Assembly: GCF_012767755.2 (NCBI RefSeq)
Contig: NZ_AP023189.1
Coordinates: 4,466,001 to 4,530,000, forward strand
DNA from: Pseudomonas tohonis
GTDB lineage: Bacteria > Pseudomonadota > Gammaproteobacteria > Pseudomonadales > Pseudomonadaceae
Direction of reading: 5' to 3'
Length of the DNA: 64,000 nt
Shown here: positions 36,702-48,584 of the stretch, piece after piece
How positions within the stretch are numbered: position 1 is the first letter of the stretch
How the letters are laid out: each line of letters opens with the position of its first letter
Notes under the pieces: model-generated
Told to the model about the DNA's origin: nothing
What the model saw: the letters and a program-made list of their open reading frames with translations, nothing else
The model's database searches: none
Translations under genes and position numbers: made by a program

Positions 36702-37616
36702 TCAGGCCAGCCCCCGCGCCTCGAGGAAGGCGGCCAGGTAGTCGATGAACGCCAGCACCTTGCCGGTGGCCCGGCGATGGCTGGGGTAGACGGCGAGGAT
36801 CTGGTCGCCGAAGGCGTCCGGGTCGATCTCGTGGTCGGCCAGCAGGCGCACCAGGCGGCCATCGGCGATATAGGGCGCGGCGCTCCACAGGGGCGTGTGC
36901 AACACGCCGACCCCGGCCAGGGCGTTGGCCAGCAGCAGGTCGTAGTTGTCGCTCTCCAGGCGCGGGGCGGCAGGCTGGGCCAGGCGCGTGCGCTGGCCGT
37001 CGCATTCCACCCACCAGTACTGCCGGCTCAGCGCCGGGTGGCGGTAGGCGAGCCAGTCGTGGCGGTCGAGATCGGCGAGGGTCGGCACGCCCTTGCGTGC
37101 CAGGTAGGCGGGGCTGGCGCACAGGGCCAGGCGGTTGCGCCCGACCACCCGGGCGATCAGCCCCGGCAGGTCGCTCTGCCCCTCGCGCAGGGCCAGGTCG
37201 TAGCCCGCCTCCACCAGGTCGACGAAGGCGTCGCACAGATCGACCCGCAGGCTGATCTGCGGGTAGGCGGCGAGAAAGCCCGCGCACACCTCATCGAGGA
37301 AGGCGCGGCTGAAGGCCAGCGGCGCGGTCATCCGCAGGCTGCCCTGCAGGCCGTGCTGCAGCTGGCCGATCTCCTCGCCCACATCGTGCAGGCGCTGCAG
37401 CAACTGGCGCGCGGTCTCCAGGTAGAGGCGCCCCGCTTCGGTGAGGACGATGCGCCGGGTGCTGCGCTCGAACAGGCGCGCGCCCAGCTCGGCCTCCAGG
37501 TGGCTGACGGCCTTGGTCAGCGCCGAGGGGGTCTTGCCCAGTTGCTCGGCGGCACGGCTGAAGCTGCCCTGTTCGGCGGTGGCGACGAACATGGCGATGG
37601 CACCGAGCTTGTCCAT
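36702..37616 (-). CDS. LysR-family regulator (first of two paralogues)
   Basis: A 304-aa LysR regulator (MDKLGAIAMFVATAEQGSFSRAA) with HTH AAEQLGKTPSALTKAVSHLE, then RLFERSTRRIVLTEAGRLYLE. It is divergent from the amidohydrolase gene at 37722, separated by 105 bp. A paralogue of equal length (40861-41775) stands divergent from a paralogous amidohydrolase, so the regulator-target pair was duplicated. Probably controls the adjacent amidohydrolase; inducer unknown. Confidence 0.88.
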   Translation of the reverse strand: MDKLGAIAMFVATAEQGSFSRAAEQLGKTPSALTKAVSHLEAELGARLFERSTRRIVLTEAGRLYLETARQLLQRLHDVGEEIGQLQHGLQGSLRMTAPLAFSRAFLDEVCAGFLAAYPQISLRVDLCDAFVDLVEAGYDLALREGQSDLPGLIARVVGRNRLALCASPAYLARKGVPTLADLDRHDWLAYRHPALSRQYWWVECDGQRTRLAQPAAPRLESDNYDLLLANALAGVGVLHTPLWSAAPYIADGRLVRLLADHEIDPDAFGDQILAVYPSHRRATGKVLAFIDYLAAFLEARGLA

Positions 37617-37721
37617 GGTTTTTCCATTCCGGCAAAAGGGTTTTGCACGCTGCCGGCGTTCTGCCAGCCCCGGGGAGCCGCTAGTCTCGCTGGCAGACCG
37701 ACAAAAACAAAGGGGGAGCCC

Positions 37722-39464
37722 GTGAAAAACTTCGTTCCACGACTACTGGCGGCTGCGGTGGCTTTTGCCTCGATGGAAGCCATGGCCGGTGCCGATATGG
37801 TGCTGTTCAACGGCAAGGTGTTCACCGCCGACAAGGCCCGCCCCATGGTGCAGGCCATCGCCGTGGAGAACGGCAAGGTGCTGGCGGTGGGCAGCGATGC
37901 CGAGATCAAGGCCCTGGCGGACGCTTCCACCCAACGCATCGACCTCGGCGGCAAGGCGCTGATGCCGGGCCTGATCGACACCCACTCCCACGCCATCTTC
38001 GGCGGCCTGGAGATGTCCACCGCCAACATGGGTGACGAGCAGGTGAGCCTGGATGAGTTGGAAAAACGCCTGCGCACCTGGCGCGACGATGGCACCGCGC
38101 GCCACGGCGACACCCTCTACGTCGGGGGCATGACCTCCGCCTACTGGGCCCAGGCCGAGGCCATGGGCCAGCGCTTCGACCAGGGCGAGTGGGCCGGGGT
38201 GCCCATCGTCTTCGTCGGCAGCGACCACCACACCGCCTGGGCCAACGCGGCCATGCGCAAGCGCGCCGGCATCGACGCCAAGCTGGTCGAGTCCCTTCCC
38301 GAGGCCGAGCGCGGCACCATCGGCCTGGGCAAGGACGGCGCGCCCAACGGCTTCCTGGTGGACGCCGGCTGGGACCGCGTCGCCGCCGTGCTGCCCCCCA
38401 TGGACCCGGCCCTGCTGCTGCGCGCCGGCGAGAACGCGGTACGCACCAACAACAGCCTGGGCATCACGGCGTGGATGGACCCGGCCGCCAACGGCGCCCC
38501 CGGCGAGCCCTTGTTCGCCCTGAAGCCCACGGAGAAGTCCGTCGGCGTGCTGCCGGTGTACAAGGCGCTGGCCGAGAAAGGCGAGCTGACCGCCCACGTC
38601 GCCGCGCTCTTGGTGGCCCACCCGAAAAGCCGCCCCGCCGACCTGGACACGCTGGAGAAGGTGCGCCAGCAGTTCCAGGGCATCGACAACCTGAGCCTGC
38701 CGGGGATCAAGATCTTCGCCGACGGCGTGCTGGAGTACCCGGCACAGAGCGCGGCGCTGATCGACCCCTACAGCAACAGCCACAAGCAGGGCGAGCTGCT
38801 GATCGACCCGGCGCACTTCGGCGAGCTGGTCAGCGCGGCGGATGCACGCGGCTGGCTGGTGCACATCCACGCCATCGGCGACCGTGCGGTGCGCGAGGCG
38901 CTCAACGGCATCGAGCAGGCCCGCCGCGACCGGCAGAGTGGCATCACCCACTCGATCACCCACCTGCAACTGGTGAACCCCAAGGAGTTCGCGCGCTTCA
39001 AGCCGCTCGACGTGATCGCCTCCATGCAGCTGCTCTGGGCCGCCGGCGACGACTACACGCTGGACATGGTCAAGCCCTACGTCAGCGCCTTCGCCTTCCG
39101 CTACCAGTACCCGGCGCACTCGCTGCTGCAACAGGGCGCGACCATCGCCGGCGCCAGCGACTGGCCGGTGTCCTCGCCCAACCCCTGGGCGGCCATGGCC
39201 CAGGCGGTGACCCGCGAAGGCGAGAAAGGCGTGCTCAACGCCGAGGAGCGCCTGGACCGCGACACCATGTTCTACGCCTACACCCTCAACGCCGCGCGGA
39301 CCATCGGCCAGGAGCAGCACATCGGCTCGCTGGCCGCCGGCAAGCAGGCCGACTTCATCCTCCTCGACCGCGACGTGTTCACCGTGGACGCCAAGGCCCT
39401 GGCCGAAACCCAGGTGCTCAAGACCTGGTTCGGCGGCCGCGAGGTCTACACCGCCGCCCGATAA
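37722..39464 (+). CDS. YtcJ-like amidohydrolase with signal peptide (first of two paralogues)
   Basis: A 580-aa metal-dependent hydrolase. The start is a GTG at 37722 with GGGGGAGCC just upstream, giving a signal peptide ending AFASMEAMAGA, so the protein is probably periplasmic. Metal motifs: GLIDTHSHAIFGG near residue 85, VHIHAIGDRAV near 380 and the late Asp in GASDWPVSSPNPW. Strand-rich start MVLFNGKVFTADKARPMVQAIAVENGKVLAVG is typical of the composite amidohydrolase domain. Substrate is unknown; N-substituted formamide or imide is typical of the family. Confidence 0.9.
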   Translation: MKNFVPRLLAAAVAFASMEAMAGADMVLFNGKVFTADKARPMVQAIAVENGKVLAVGSDAEIKALADASTQRIDLGGKALMPGLIDTHSHAIFGGLEMSTANMGDEQVSLDELEKRLRTWRDDGTARHGDTLYVGGMTSAYWAQAEAMGQRFDQGEWAGVPIVFVGSDHHTAWANAAMRKRAGIDAKLVESLPEAERGTIGLGKDGAPNGFLVDAGWDRVAAVLPPMDPALLLRAGENAVRTNNSLGITAWMDPAANGAPGEPLFALKPTEKSVGVLPVYKALAEKGELTAHVAALLVAHPKSRPADLDTLEKVRQQFQGIDNLSLPGIKIFADGVLEYPAQSAALIDPYSNSHKQGELLIDPAHFGELVSAADARGWLVHIHAIGDRAVREALNGIEQARRDRQSGITHSITHLQLVNPKEFARFKPLDVIASMQLLWAAGDDYTLDMVKPYVSAFAFRYQYPAHSLLQQGATIAGASDWPVSSPNPWAAMAQAVTREGEKGVLNAEERLDRDTMFYAYTLNAARTIGQEQHIGSLAAGKQADFILLDRDVFTVDAKALAETQVLKTWFGGREVYTAAR

Positions 39465-39564
39465 CAAGACCGCACCACCGCTGATGCCTGGCCCCGCTGC
39501 ATGGGGGTCGGGCGAAGCCTTGCCCTTCATCTGCCCATAACAACCACAAGATCGGGAATCCACC

Positions 39565-40308
39565 ATGAAGCGTTCCACCACCCTCCTCCTCGCCGGCCTC
39601 GCCCTGGCCCCGCTGTGCAGCCAGGCCGCGTTGCCGATCACCGACGACTTCGCCGTCGCGGTCGACCTCAACCTGGCCAGCGACTACCGCACCCGCGGCA
39701 TCTCGCAGACCCAGGGCGACCCCGCCATCCAGGCCGGCGCCACGCTGCTGCATGCCAGCGGCCTCTACGCCGGCGCCTGGAACTCCAACGTCGACTTCGG
39801 CTTCGGCCTCAAGACGCGCCAGGAGGTGGACTACTACGCCGGCTGGTTCTGGCAGGCCACGGACGACGTAAGCCTCGACCTGGGCGTGATCAAGTACGCC
39901 TACCCGAAGGAAAGCCAGTTCAACCAGAGCGAGGTGTACGCCATCCTCAGCGCGTACGGCTTCAAGGCCGCCGCCTATTACTCGGACGATGCGCCGAACA
40001 TCATCGGCGAGGACCAGGACACCCTCTACACCTGGGTCGGCTACGAGACCCAGCTGCCCCTGGAGGTGGGCCTGGAGCTGCGCTACGGGCGCATGGACTT
40101 CAAGGACCCGCTGTTCTGGTCGCGCAACGGCACCGGCAGCGAGTCGTACCGCGAGTGGGAAGCCAAGCTGACCCGCGACTTCCTCGGCGTCACCTGGGGC
40201 CTCGCCTACGTCGACACCGACCTCTCGGAAAGCCAGTGCGCCAGCAACTACGGCTTCACCGACACCTGCAGCGCAACGGTGGTGGCAAGCGTGAGCAAGT
40301 CGTTCTAA
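39565..40308 (+). CDS. TorF-family outer-membrane porin
   Basis: A 247-aa protein with a signal peptide (MKRSTTLLLAGLALAPLCSQAA) followed by a beta-barrel-like sequence rich in aromatic, alternating strands, beginning FAVAVDLNLASDYRTRGISQTQGDPAIQAG, and ending in Phe (VVASVSKSF), the outer-membrane C-terminal signature. TorF-type proteins are putative porins. It lies 100 bp after the first amidohydrolase and before the second cassette, suggesting it admits the substrate for both. Confidence 0.85.
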   Translation: MKRSTTLLLAGLALAPLCSQAALPITDDFAVAVDLNLASDYRTRGISQTQGDPAIQAGATLLHASGLYAGAWNSNVDFGFGLKTRQEVDYYAGWFWQATDDVSLDLGVIKYAYPKESQFNQSEVYAILSAYGFKAAAYYSDDAPNIIGEDQDTLYTWVGYETQLPLEVGLELRYGRMDFKDPLFWSRNGTGSESYREWEAKLTRDFLGVTWGLAYVDTDLSESQCASNYGFTDTCSATVVASVSKSF

Positions 40309-40313
40309 CGGAC

Positions 40314-40858
40314 CTGCAGGGGCGAATTCATTCGCCCAAGGCGCGCGCAGCGGGCCCGATAACAGCATGGGTTTCGCTGCGCTCTACCCATCCTACGCGC
40401 CGCTATGGCTCTTCTGTGGGAGCGAATTCATTCGCGAAATGGGTCGGCGCAGTTGCGTTGGGCCTCGCTGCGTTCGGCGCCAACCTACGGGCTCGGGAAG
40501 GGTGGACCTCGCTTCATCGGTCCACCGTCGGGGCCACCCGCAACTCCGCTGGTGGACGTAAAGAGCGACGTCCACCCTACGCACGGCCTGGCTCTTCGTG
40601 GGAGCGAATTCATTCGCGAAATGGGTCGGCGCAGTTGCGTTGGGCCTCGCTGCGCTCGGCGCCAACCTACGGGCTCGGGAAGGGTGGACCGCGCTTCATC
40701 GGTCCACCGTCGGGGCCACCCGCAACTTCCAAAGCCAGGACCTTGTAGGGGCGAATTCATTCGCCCAAGGCGCGCGCAGCGGGCCCGATGACAGCATGGG
40801 TTTCGCTGCGCTCTACCCATCCTACGGGTGGGAGCGAATTCATTCGCGATGGCCCGGC
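40314..40858. repeat. Composite repeat block with a 182-bp period
   Basis: This 550-bp block has no gene. A unit starting GTGGGAGCGAATTCATTCGC at 40416 recurs at 40598 (offset 182) and runs for about 125 bp through GGGTCGGCGCAGTTGCGTTG and GGGAAGGGTGGACC to GGTCCACCGTCGGGGCCACC. It is flanked by two copies of GGGGCGAATTCATTCGCCCA followed by AGGCGCGCGCAGCGGGCCCG (about 40319 and 40749). Reading frames within it are repeat artefacts. Confidence 0.8.
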
Positions 40859-40860
40859 CA

Positions 40861-41775
40861 TCAAGCGATCCCCTGCTCCTGCATATACGCCTCCAGCATC
40901 TCGATGAACGCCCGGACCTTGCGGGTACGGCGGCGGTGGGAGAGGTAGAGCACATGCACCCAGGGGCCGAAGACATCGGGCTCCAGCAGGTACTCGGGCA
41001 TCACCCGCACCAGCTGGCCGCTGGCCAGGTACGGCTTGGCGCTCCAGCGTGGGAGCGGCTGCAGGCCGTGGCCGCGCAGCAGGCAGGCGAGGAGGAAGTC
41101 GTAGTTGTCGCTGGCCAGGTGCGCCACCGGATGGGCCAGGCGGATGCGCTCCTCGCCCAGCCGCAGCCACCAGAAATGCCGGTTGAGCATGGGGTGCTGG
41201 AAGATCAGCCAGTCGTGCTGCTGGAAGTTCTCCAGGGTCACCCCCATGCCCTTGCGCTCCAGGTAGCCCGGGGTGCAGCACAGGTAGACGCGGTTATCGG
41301 CCAGGGGCCTGGCGATCAGCCCCGGCAGGTCGGTGGGGCCATCGCGCAGGGCCAGGTCGTAGCCGCCGTCGATCAGGTCGACGAAGGCGTCGTTGAGGTC
41401 CACTTCCAGGCGCACCTGGGGATGGGCGTCCATATAGCGGCAGCAGACCTCGTTGAGGAAGGCCGGGCCGAAGGACGGCGGCGCGGTGAGGCGCAGGGTG
41501 CCACGCAACTCGTGCTGCAGCTGGTCCACTTCCTCGCCGGCCAGTTGCAGTTGCATCAGTGCCTGGCGCGTCCCTTCCAGGTAGATGTGCCCGGCCTCGG
41601 TCAGCGCCATGCGCCGGGTGGTGCGCTCGAACAGGCGCACTCCCAGTTCGGATTCCAGGTGGCCCACCGCCTTGGTCAGCGCCGAGGGCGTCTTGCCCAG
41701 GTGCTCGGCCGCGCGGCTGAAGCTGCCGTGCTCGGCGGTGGCGATGAACATCGAGAGGGCACTGAGCTTGTCCAT
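40861..41775 (-). CDS. LysR-family regulator (second of two paralogues)
   Basis: A 304-aa LysR regulator (MDKLSALSMFIATAEHGSFSRAA) strongly resembling the one at 36702-37616 in sequence and length, with HTH AAEHLGKTPSALTKAVGHLE. It is divergent from the second amidohydrolase (41883) with 107 bp between. The longer reading frame to 41820 is rejected because it would enter the promoter region. Likely regulator of its divergent neighbour. Confidence 0.88.
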   Translation of the reverse strand: MDKLSALSMFIATAEHGSFSRAAEHLGKTPSALTKAVGHLESELGVRLFERTTRRMALTEAGHIYLEGTRQALMQLQLAGEEVDQLQHELRGTLRLTAPPSFGPAFLNEVCCRYMDAHPQVRLEVDLNDAFVDLIDGGYDLALRDGPTDLPGLIARPLADNRVYLCCTPGYLERKGMGVTLENFQQHDWLIFQHPMLNRHFWWLRLGEERIRLAHPVAHLASDNYDFLLACLLRGHGLQPLPRWSAKPYLASGQLVRVMPEYLLEPDVFGPWVHVLYLSHRRRTRKVRAFIEMLEAYMQEQGIA

Positions 41776-41882
41776 CGACCTGTTCCGATTCGGCATAGAA
41801 GTTGTGCGCGAACATAGCATTCTGCCGCCGCGCCGGCTTGGTTAGGCTCAGCGCCAGACCAACAAGAACCGGAACCCAGCCG

Positions 41883-43625
41883 ATGAAACGCCTCGCCCTC
41901 ACCCTCCTGGCCACCGCCCTGATCTGTGCCTCCATGGAAAGCATGGCGGCGGTGGACCTGATCCTGCACAACGCCAAGGTCTACACCGCCGAGCCCGGCC
42001 AACCCCTGCAGCAGGCCGTGGCCGTGGAGGACGGCAAGATCCGTGCGGTGGGCAGCGACGCCGACATGCTGCGGCTCAAGGAGGCCGGCACCCGCGTCGT
42101 CGACCTGGGCGGCAAGGTGCTGATGCCCGGCTTCGTAGACTCCCATTCCCATGCGGTCATGGGGGGACTGGAGCTGGCGGCAGCCAACATCGACACCCAG
42201 CTCCTGCCCATGGACGAGCTGGAGCGGCGCCTGCGCCAGTGGCGCGACGACGGCAAGGCGCGCCAGGGCGACATCCTCAGCGTCGGCGGCCTGCCCTCGG
42301 CCTACTGGAGCCAGGTGGCGGAGTTCGAGCGACGCTTCAACCAGGGCGAATGGAAGGACGTGCCCATCGCCTTCATCGGCTGGGACCAGCACACCGGCTG
42401 GGTCAACCAGGCCATGCTCAAACGCGCCGGCATCGACGCCGACACGGTGAGGGCCCTCAAGGGCGAACAGCTGGCCACCGTCGGCCACCACGAAGACATG
42501 CGCCCCAACGGCTTCCTCGCCGACGCCGGCCTCGACCCGGTGCTGGCGCAATACCCGACGGCGACCCCCGAGCAGTTGCTGGAAGCCGGTCGCGCGGCCC
42601 TGCGCTACAACCTCAGCCTGGGCATCACCGCCTGGATGGACCCGGCCGCCAACGCCGCGCCCGGCGAGCCGTTGTTCGACTTCAAGCCCACCGCCCAGAC
42701 CCTCGGCATCCTGCCGGTGTACAAGGCCATGGCCGAAAAGGGTGAACTGACCGCCCACGTCGCCGCCTTGCTGGTGGCCCACCCGAAGAGCCGCCCGGCC
42801 GACCTGGAGACCCTCGAGCAGGTGCGCCGGCAGTTCCAGGGCGTGCCCAACCTGAGCCTGCCGGGGATCAAGATCTTCGCCGACGGCGTGCCCGAGTACC
42901 CGGCGCAGACCGCCGCCCTGCTGGAGCCCTACAAGAACTCAAAAAAGTACGGCGAGTTGCTGATCGACCCATCGCACTTCGGCGAGCTGGTCAGCGCGGC
43001 GGACGCCCGTGGCTGGCTGGTGCACGTGCACGCCATCGGTGACCGCGCAGTACGCGAATCCCTCAACGGCATCGAGCAGGCACGCCGCGACCGGCACAGC
43101 GGCATCCCCCACTCCATCACCCACCTGCAGATGGTCAACCCCAAGGAGTTCGCCCGCTTCAAGCCGCTCGACGTGATCGCCTCCATGCAGCTCTACTGGG
43201 CCAGCGCCGACGACGCGACCCTCGACCTGGTGCAGCCCTACATCAGCGCCATGGCCTTCCAGTACCAGTACCCGGCCCGCTCGCTGCTGAAGAACGGCGC
43301 CACCCTCGCCGGCGCCAGCGACTGGCCGGTGACCACGCCACAACCCTGGAAGGCGATCTACCAGGCCGTCAGCCGCAAGGGGCCCAAGGGTGTGCTCAAC
43401 CCGAGCGAGGAAATCGACCGGGAGACCATGTTCCAGGCCTACACCCTCAACGCGGCGCGCACCATCGGCCTGGACCAGCAGATCGGCTCGCTGGCCCCCG
43501 GCAAGCAGGCAGACCTGATCCTGCTGGACCGCGACGTCTTCCAGGTGGAGCCCGAGGCCCTGCGCGACACCCGCGTGCTGAAGACCTGGTTCGCCGGACG
43601 CGAAGTCTTCGAGGCCGCCCTGTAG
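41883..43625 (+). CDS. YtcJ-like amidohydrolase with signal peptide (second of two paralogues)
   Basis: A 580-aa protein of the same length and architecture as the first amidohydrolase. Signal peptide MKRLALTLLATALICASMES precedes MAAVDLILHNAKVYTAEPGQ. Metal motifs: GFVDSHSHAVMGG, VHVHAIGDRAV and GASDWPVTTPQPW. Segments such as SLGITAWMDPAAN, TAHVAALLVAHPKSRPADL and RRDRHSGIPHSITHLQMVNP match the paralogue almost exactly, whereas the 270-360 region differs more, hinting at different substrates. Confidence 0.9.
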   Translation: MKRLALTLLATALICASMESMAAVDLILHNAKVYTAEPGQPLQQAVAVEDGKIRAVGSDADMLRLKEAGTRVVDLGGKVLMPGFVDSHSHAVMGGLELAAANIDTQLLPMDELERRLRQWRDDGKARQGDILSVGGLPSAYWSQVAEFERRFNQGEWKDVPIAFIGWDQHTGWVNQAMLKRAGIDADTVRALKGEQLATVGHHEDMRPNGFLADAGLDPVLAQYPTATPEQLLEAGRAALRYNLSLGITAWMDPAANAAPGEPLFDFKPTAQTLGILPVYKAMAEKGELTAHVAALLVAHPKSRPADLETLEQVRRQFQGVPNLSLPGIKIFADGVPEYPAQTAALLEPYKNSKKYGELLIDPSHFGELVSAADARGWLVHVHAIGDRAVRESLNGIEQARRDRHSGIPHSITHLQMVNPKEFARFKPLDVIASMQLYWASADDATLDLVQPYISAMAFQYQYPARSLLKNGATLAGASDWPVTTPQPWKAIYQAVSRKGPKGVLNPSEEIDRETMFQAYTLNAARTIGLDQQIGSLAPGKQADLILLDRDVFQVEPEALRDTRVLKTWFAGREVFEAAL

Positions 43626-43646
43626 CTGCCCCGCCCCGGCGCCCTT

Positions 43647-43668
43647 GTGGGAGCGGATTCATCCGCGA
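43647..43668. repeat. REP element in a gene-free gap
   Basis: GTGGGAGCGGATTCATCCGC lies shortly after the second amidohydrolase. The rest of the 370-bp gap to the DMT transporter (43995) holds no convincing gene; the longest reading frames are antisense or out-of-frame shadows. Confidence 0.7.
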
Positions 43669-43994
43669 TGCCCCGCCCCACGACGCCGGGTTTCACCCGA
43701 CCAGGATGAACGCGTGCGCACCTCCGCTCGGTGCTTCCGGTGGGCTCCAGGTGCGCGCAGCACACCCTACATCCGGAATGAGCGGCTGCTGCATGCGCCG
43801 AGGTCTGAGAGTGGGCCCCAAAAGCAAAGCCACGCACCACGAACGTGGATGTTCACTCGCCGGCGAACCACCCGCCCCCACAACACCCAGCCCAGACGCC
43901 TTGCCGAACTGTGCCGTCGATTTGATCGCAAGGTGTCGATTGCGCCGCTGCCGGGGCGGCGTAAGCTGTGCCGCTCCTGCCTCGGAGCCCCTTC

Positions 43995-44903
43995 ATGAAA
44001 CCCGCCGATCTCGTCCGCCTGTTGAGCCTCGCCGCCATCTGGGGCGCCAGCTTCCTGTTCATGCGCGTGCTGGTGCCGGTGATCGGCGCGCTGCCGACGG
44101 CGTTCTTCCGCGTGGCCATCTCGGCCATCGGCCTGGTGGCGATCCTGGCGCTGTTGCGGGTGACCTGGGACTTCCGCGGCAAGCTGGGCAAGATCCTGCT
44201 GATTGGCGTGGTCAGCTCGGGCATTCCCGCCGCCATGTACGCGCTCGCCGCCGAGGTGCTGCCGGCGGGCTACTCGGCCATCTTCAACGCCACCACGCCA
44301 TTGATGGGCGTGCTGATCGGCGGGTTGTTCTTCGGCGAGAAGCTGACCCTGCCCAAGGCGGCCGGCGTGCTGCTGGGCCTGGCCGGCGTGGCGGTGCTGA
44401 CCGGCGCCGGGCCGGTGGCCTTCGACGCCGACCTGCTGCGCGGTGCCCTGGCCTGCCTGATGGCGACCACCTGCTACGGCTTCGCCGGGTTCTTCACCAA
44501 GCGCTGGATCAACGATGCCGGTGGCCTGGACAGCGGCCTCTCGGCCTTCGGCGCCCAGGCCGGCGCGACGCTGTGCCTGCTGCCGATCTTCCTCGCCAGC
44601 AGCCACGCCATGCCCCTGGCGCCCCTGGCCGAGCCGGGCATCTGGCTGGCGCTGGCCGGGCTGGGGCTGCTGTGCACCTCGTTCGCCTACGTCATCTACT
44701 TCCGCCTGATTGCCAACGTCGGCCCGGTGAAGACCATGACGGTGACCTTCCTCATCCCGCTGTTCGGGGTGTTCTGGGGCGCGCTGCTGCTGGACGAGTC
44801 GCTGTCCTGGGCGCACCTGCAGGGCGGCGTGCTGATCGCCCTGGCGCTGTGGCTGGTGCTGCGCCCGACGGTGGCAGCGGTCGGGGTGGAGCGGGCGTCT
44901 TAG
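43995..44903 (+). CDS. EamA/DMT-superfamily transporter
   Basis: A 302-aa, 10-segment drug/metabolite transporter: MKPADLVRLLSLAAIWGASF, then PTAFFRVAISAIGLVAIL, EVLPAGYSAIFNATTPLMGVLIG, FFGEKLTLPKAAGVLLGLAGV and the second EamA repeat ending LQGGVLIALALWLVL. Such proteins export amino acids or metabolites. It starts at 43995 within a rightward transcript of its own. Substrate not determined. Confidence 0.9.
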   Translation: MKPADLVRLLSLAAIWGASFLFMRVLVPVIGALPTAFFRVAISAIGLVAILALLRVTWDFRGKLGKILLIGVVSSGIPAAMYALAAEVLPAGYSAIFNATTPLMGVLIGGLFFGEKLTLPKAAGVLLGLAGVAVLTGAGPVAFDADLLRGALACLMATTCYGFAGFFTKRWINDAGGLDSGLSAFGAQAGATLCLLPIFLASSHAMPLAPLAEPGIWLALAGLGLLCTSFAYVIYFRLIANVGPVKTMTVTFLIPLFGVFWGALLLDESLSWAHLQGGVLIALALWLVLRPTVAAVGVERAS

Positions 44904-44922
44904 GGGTTGCCGGCTGGTCGGT

Positions 44923-45039
44923 TGGGCGAATGAATTCGCCCCTACGGGGGTTGCCCCGCCCTGCGCATGGCCACAGCTGGCGGTCGGGTCAAACCCGGTT
45001 TTGCGGTGCAGCCCGATCGCGAACGAATTCGCTCCCACA
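44923..45039. repeat. REP pair between the DMT gene and the polyamine-binding protein
   Basis: GGGCGAATGAATTCGCCCC (from 44923) and GCGAACGAATTCGCTCCCAC (from 45018) flank a short GC-rich spacer. They lie between two convergent genes. Confidence 0.7.
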
Positions 45040-45041
45040 AG

Positions 45042-45066
45042 AAAAACGCCCCGGCAAGCCGGGGCG
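45042..45066 (-). terminator. Rho-independent terminator of the second polyamine-binding protein gene
   Basis: CGCCCCGG (45047-45054) pairs with CCGGGGCG (45059-45066), with an extra inner C-G pair. On the minus strand it is followed by five T (45046-45042). It ends transcription 20 bp after the stop of the binding protein gene. Confidence 0.85.
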
Positions 45067-45085
45067 TTGGTGTTTCAGCGCGGGG

Positions 45086-48083
<2,998 letters not shown>

Positions 48084-48185
48084 AAGTTAGAAGCTAGAAG
48101 CGGGAAGCGGGAAGCGGGAAGCGGCTTTGTAGGATGGCGTAGAGCGGAGCGAAGCCCATGCTGCCGGGGACCGCTCCGCGTTCCC

Positions 48186-48439
48186 GGGCGAATGAATTCG
48201 CCCCTACAAGGGAAACCTGGCGGATCGGTGCCAGCCCCATCGCGAATGAATTCGCTCCCACCAAGGAGGACTTGTGCCGGGTGGGATGCGGGTGTGCGCC
48301 GGTGGCCTGGCTGGGCGAATGAATTCGCCCCTACAAGGGAAACCTGGTGGATAGGTGCCAGCCCCATCGCGAATGAATTCGCTCCCACCAAGGAGGGTTT
48401 GTGCCGGGTGGGATGCGGGTGTGCACCGGTGGCCTGGCT
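48186..48439. repeat. Two perfect-period 127-bp tandem repeats
   Basis: The unit GGGCGAATGAATTCGCCCCT ... GGTGGCCTGGCT (127 bp) occurs at 48186-48312 and 48313-48439 with few differences; a third copy of its start (from 48440) is truncated. Each unit holds two REP-like palindromes, GGGCGAATGAATTCGCCC and CGCGAATGAATTCGCTCCCA. The 500-bp gap (48084-48584) contains no gene; the reading frames there come from the repeats. Confidence 0.85.
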
Positions 48440-48547
48440 GGGCGAATGAATTCGCCCCTACGCGGGTTGTACCCGCCCTACCGGTTCGGCGTGAAACCCG
48501 GCACATCGGCGCCGGGATTTCGCGAATGAATTCGCTCCCACAAGTGC

Positions 48548-48575
48548 GCATGCCCCCAGCGAGCCGGGGGCATGC
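48548..48575 (-). terminator. Hairpin downstream of cysK
   Basis: GCATGCCCCC (48548-48557) pairs perfectly with GGGGGCATGC (48566-48575), loop of eight bases. It is 10 bp downstream of the cysK stop. No T-run is present. Confidence 0.6.
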
Positions 48576-48584
48576 TGGCAGGCC

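Noticed and set aside
40405..40976. Overlapping reading frames in the composite repeat block
   Set aside because: They consist of translated REP-like repeats and repeat their own peptide segments, with no ribosome site.
48186..48439. Tandem direct repeats considered as a CRISPR array
   Set aside because: Only two 127-bp units exist, directly adjacent with no unique spacers, and no cas genes are nearby.
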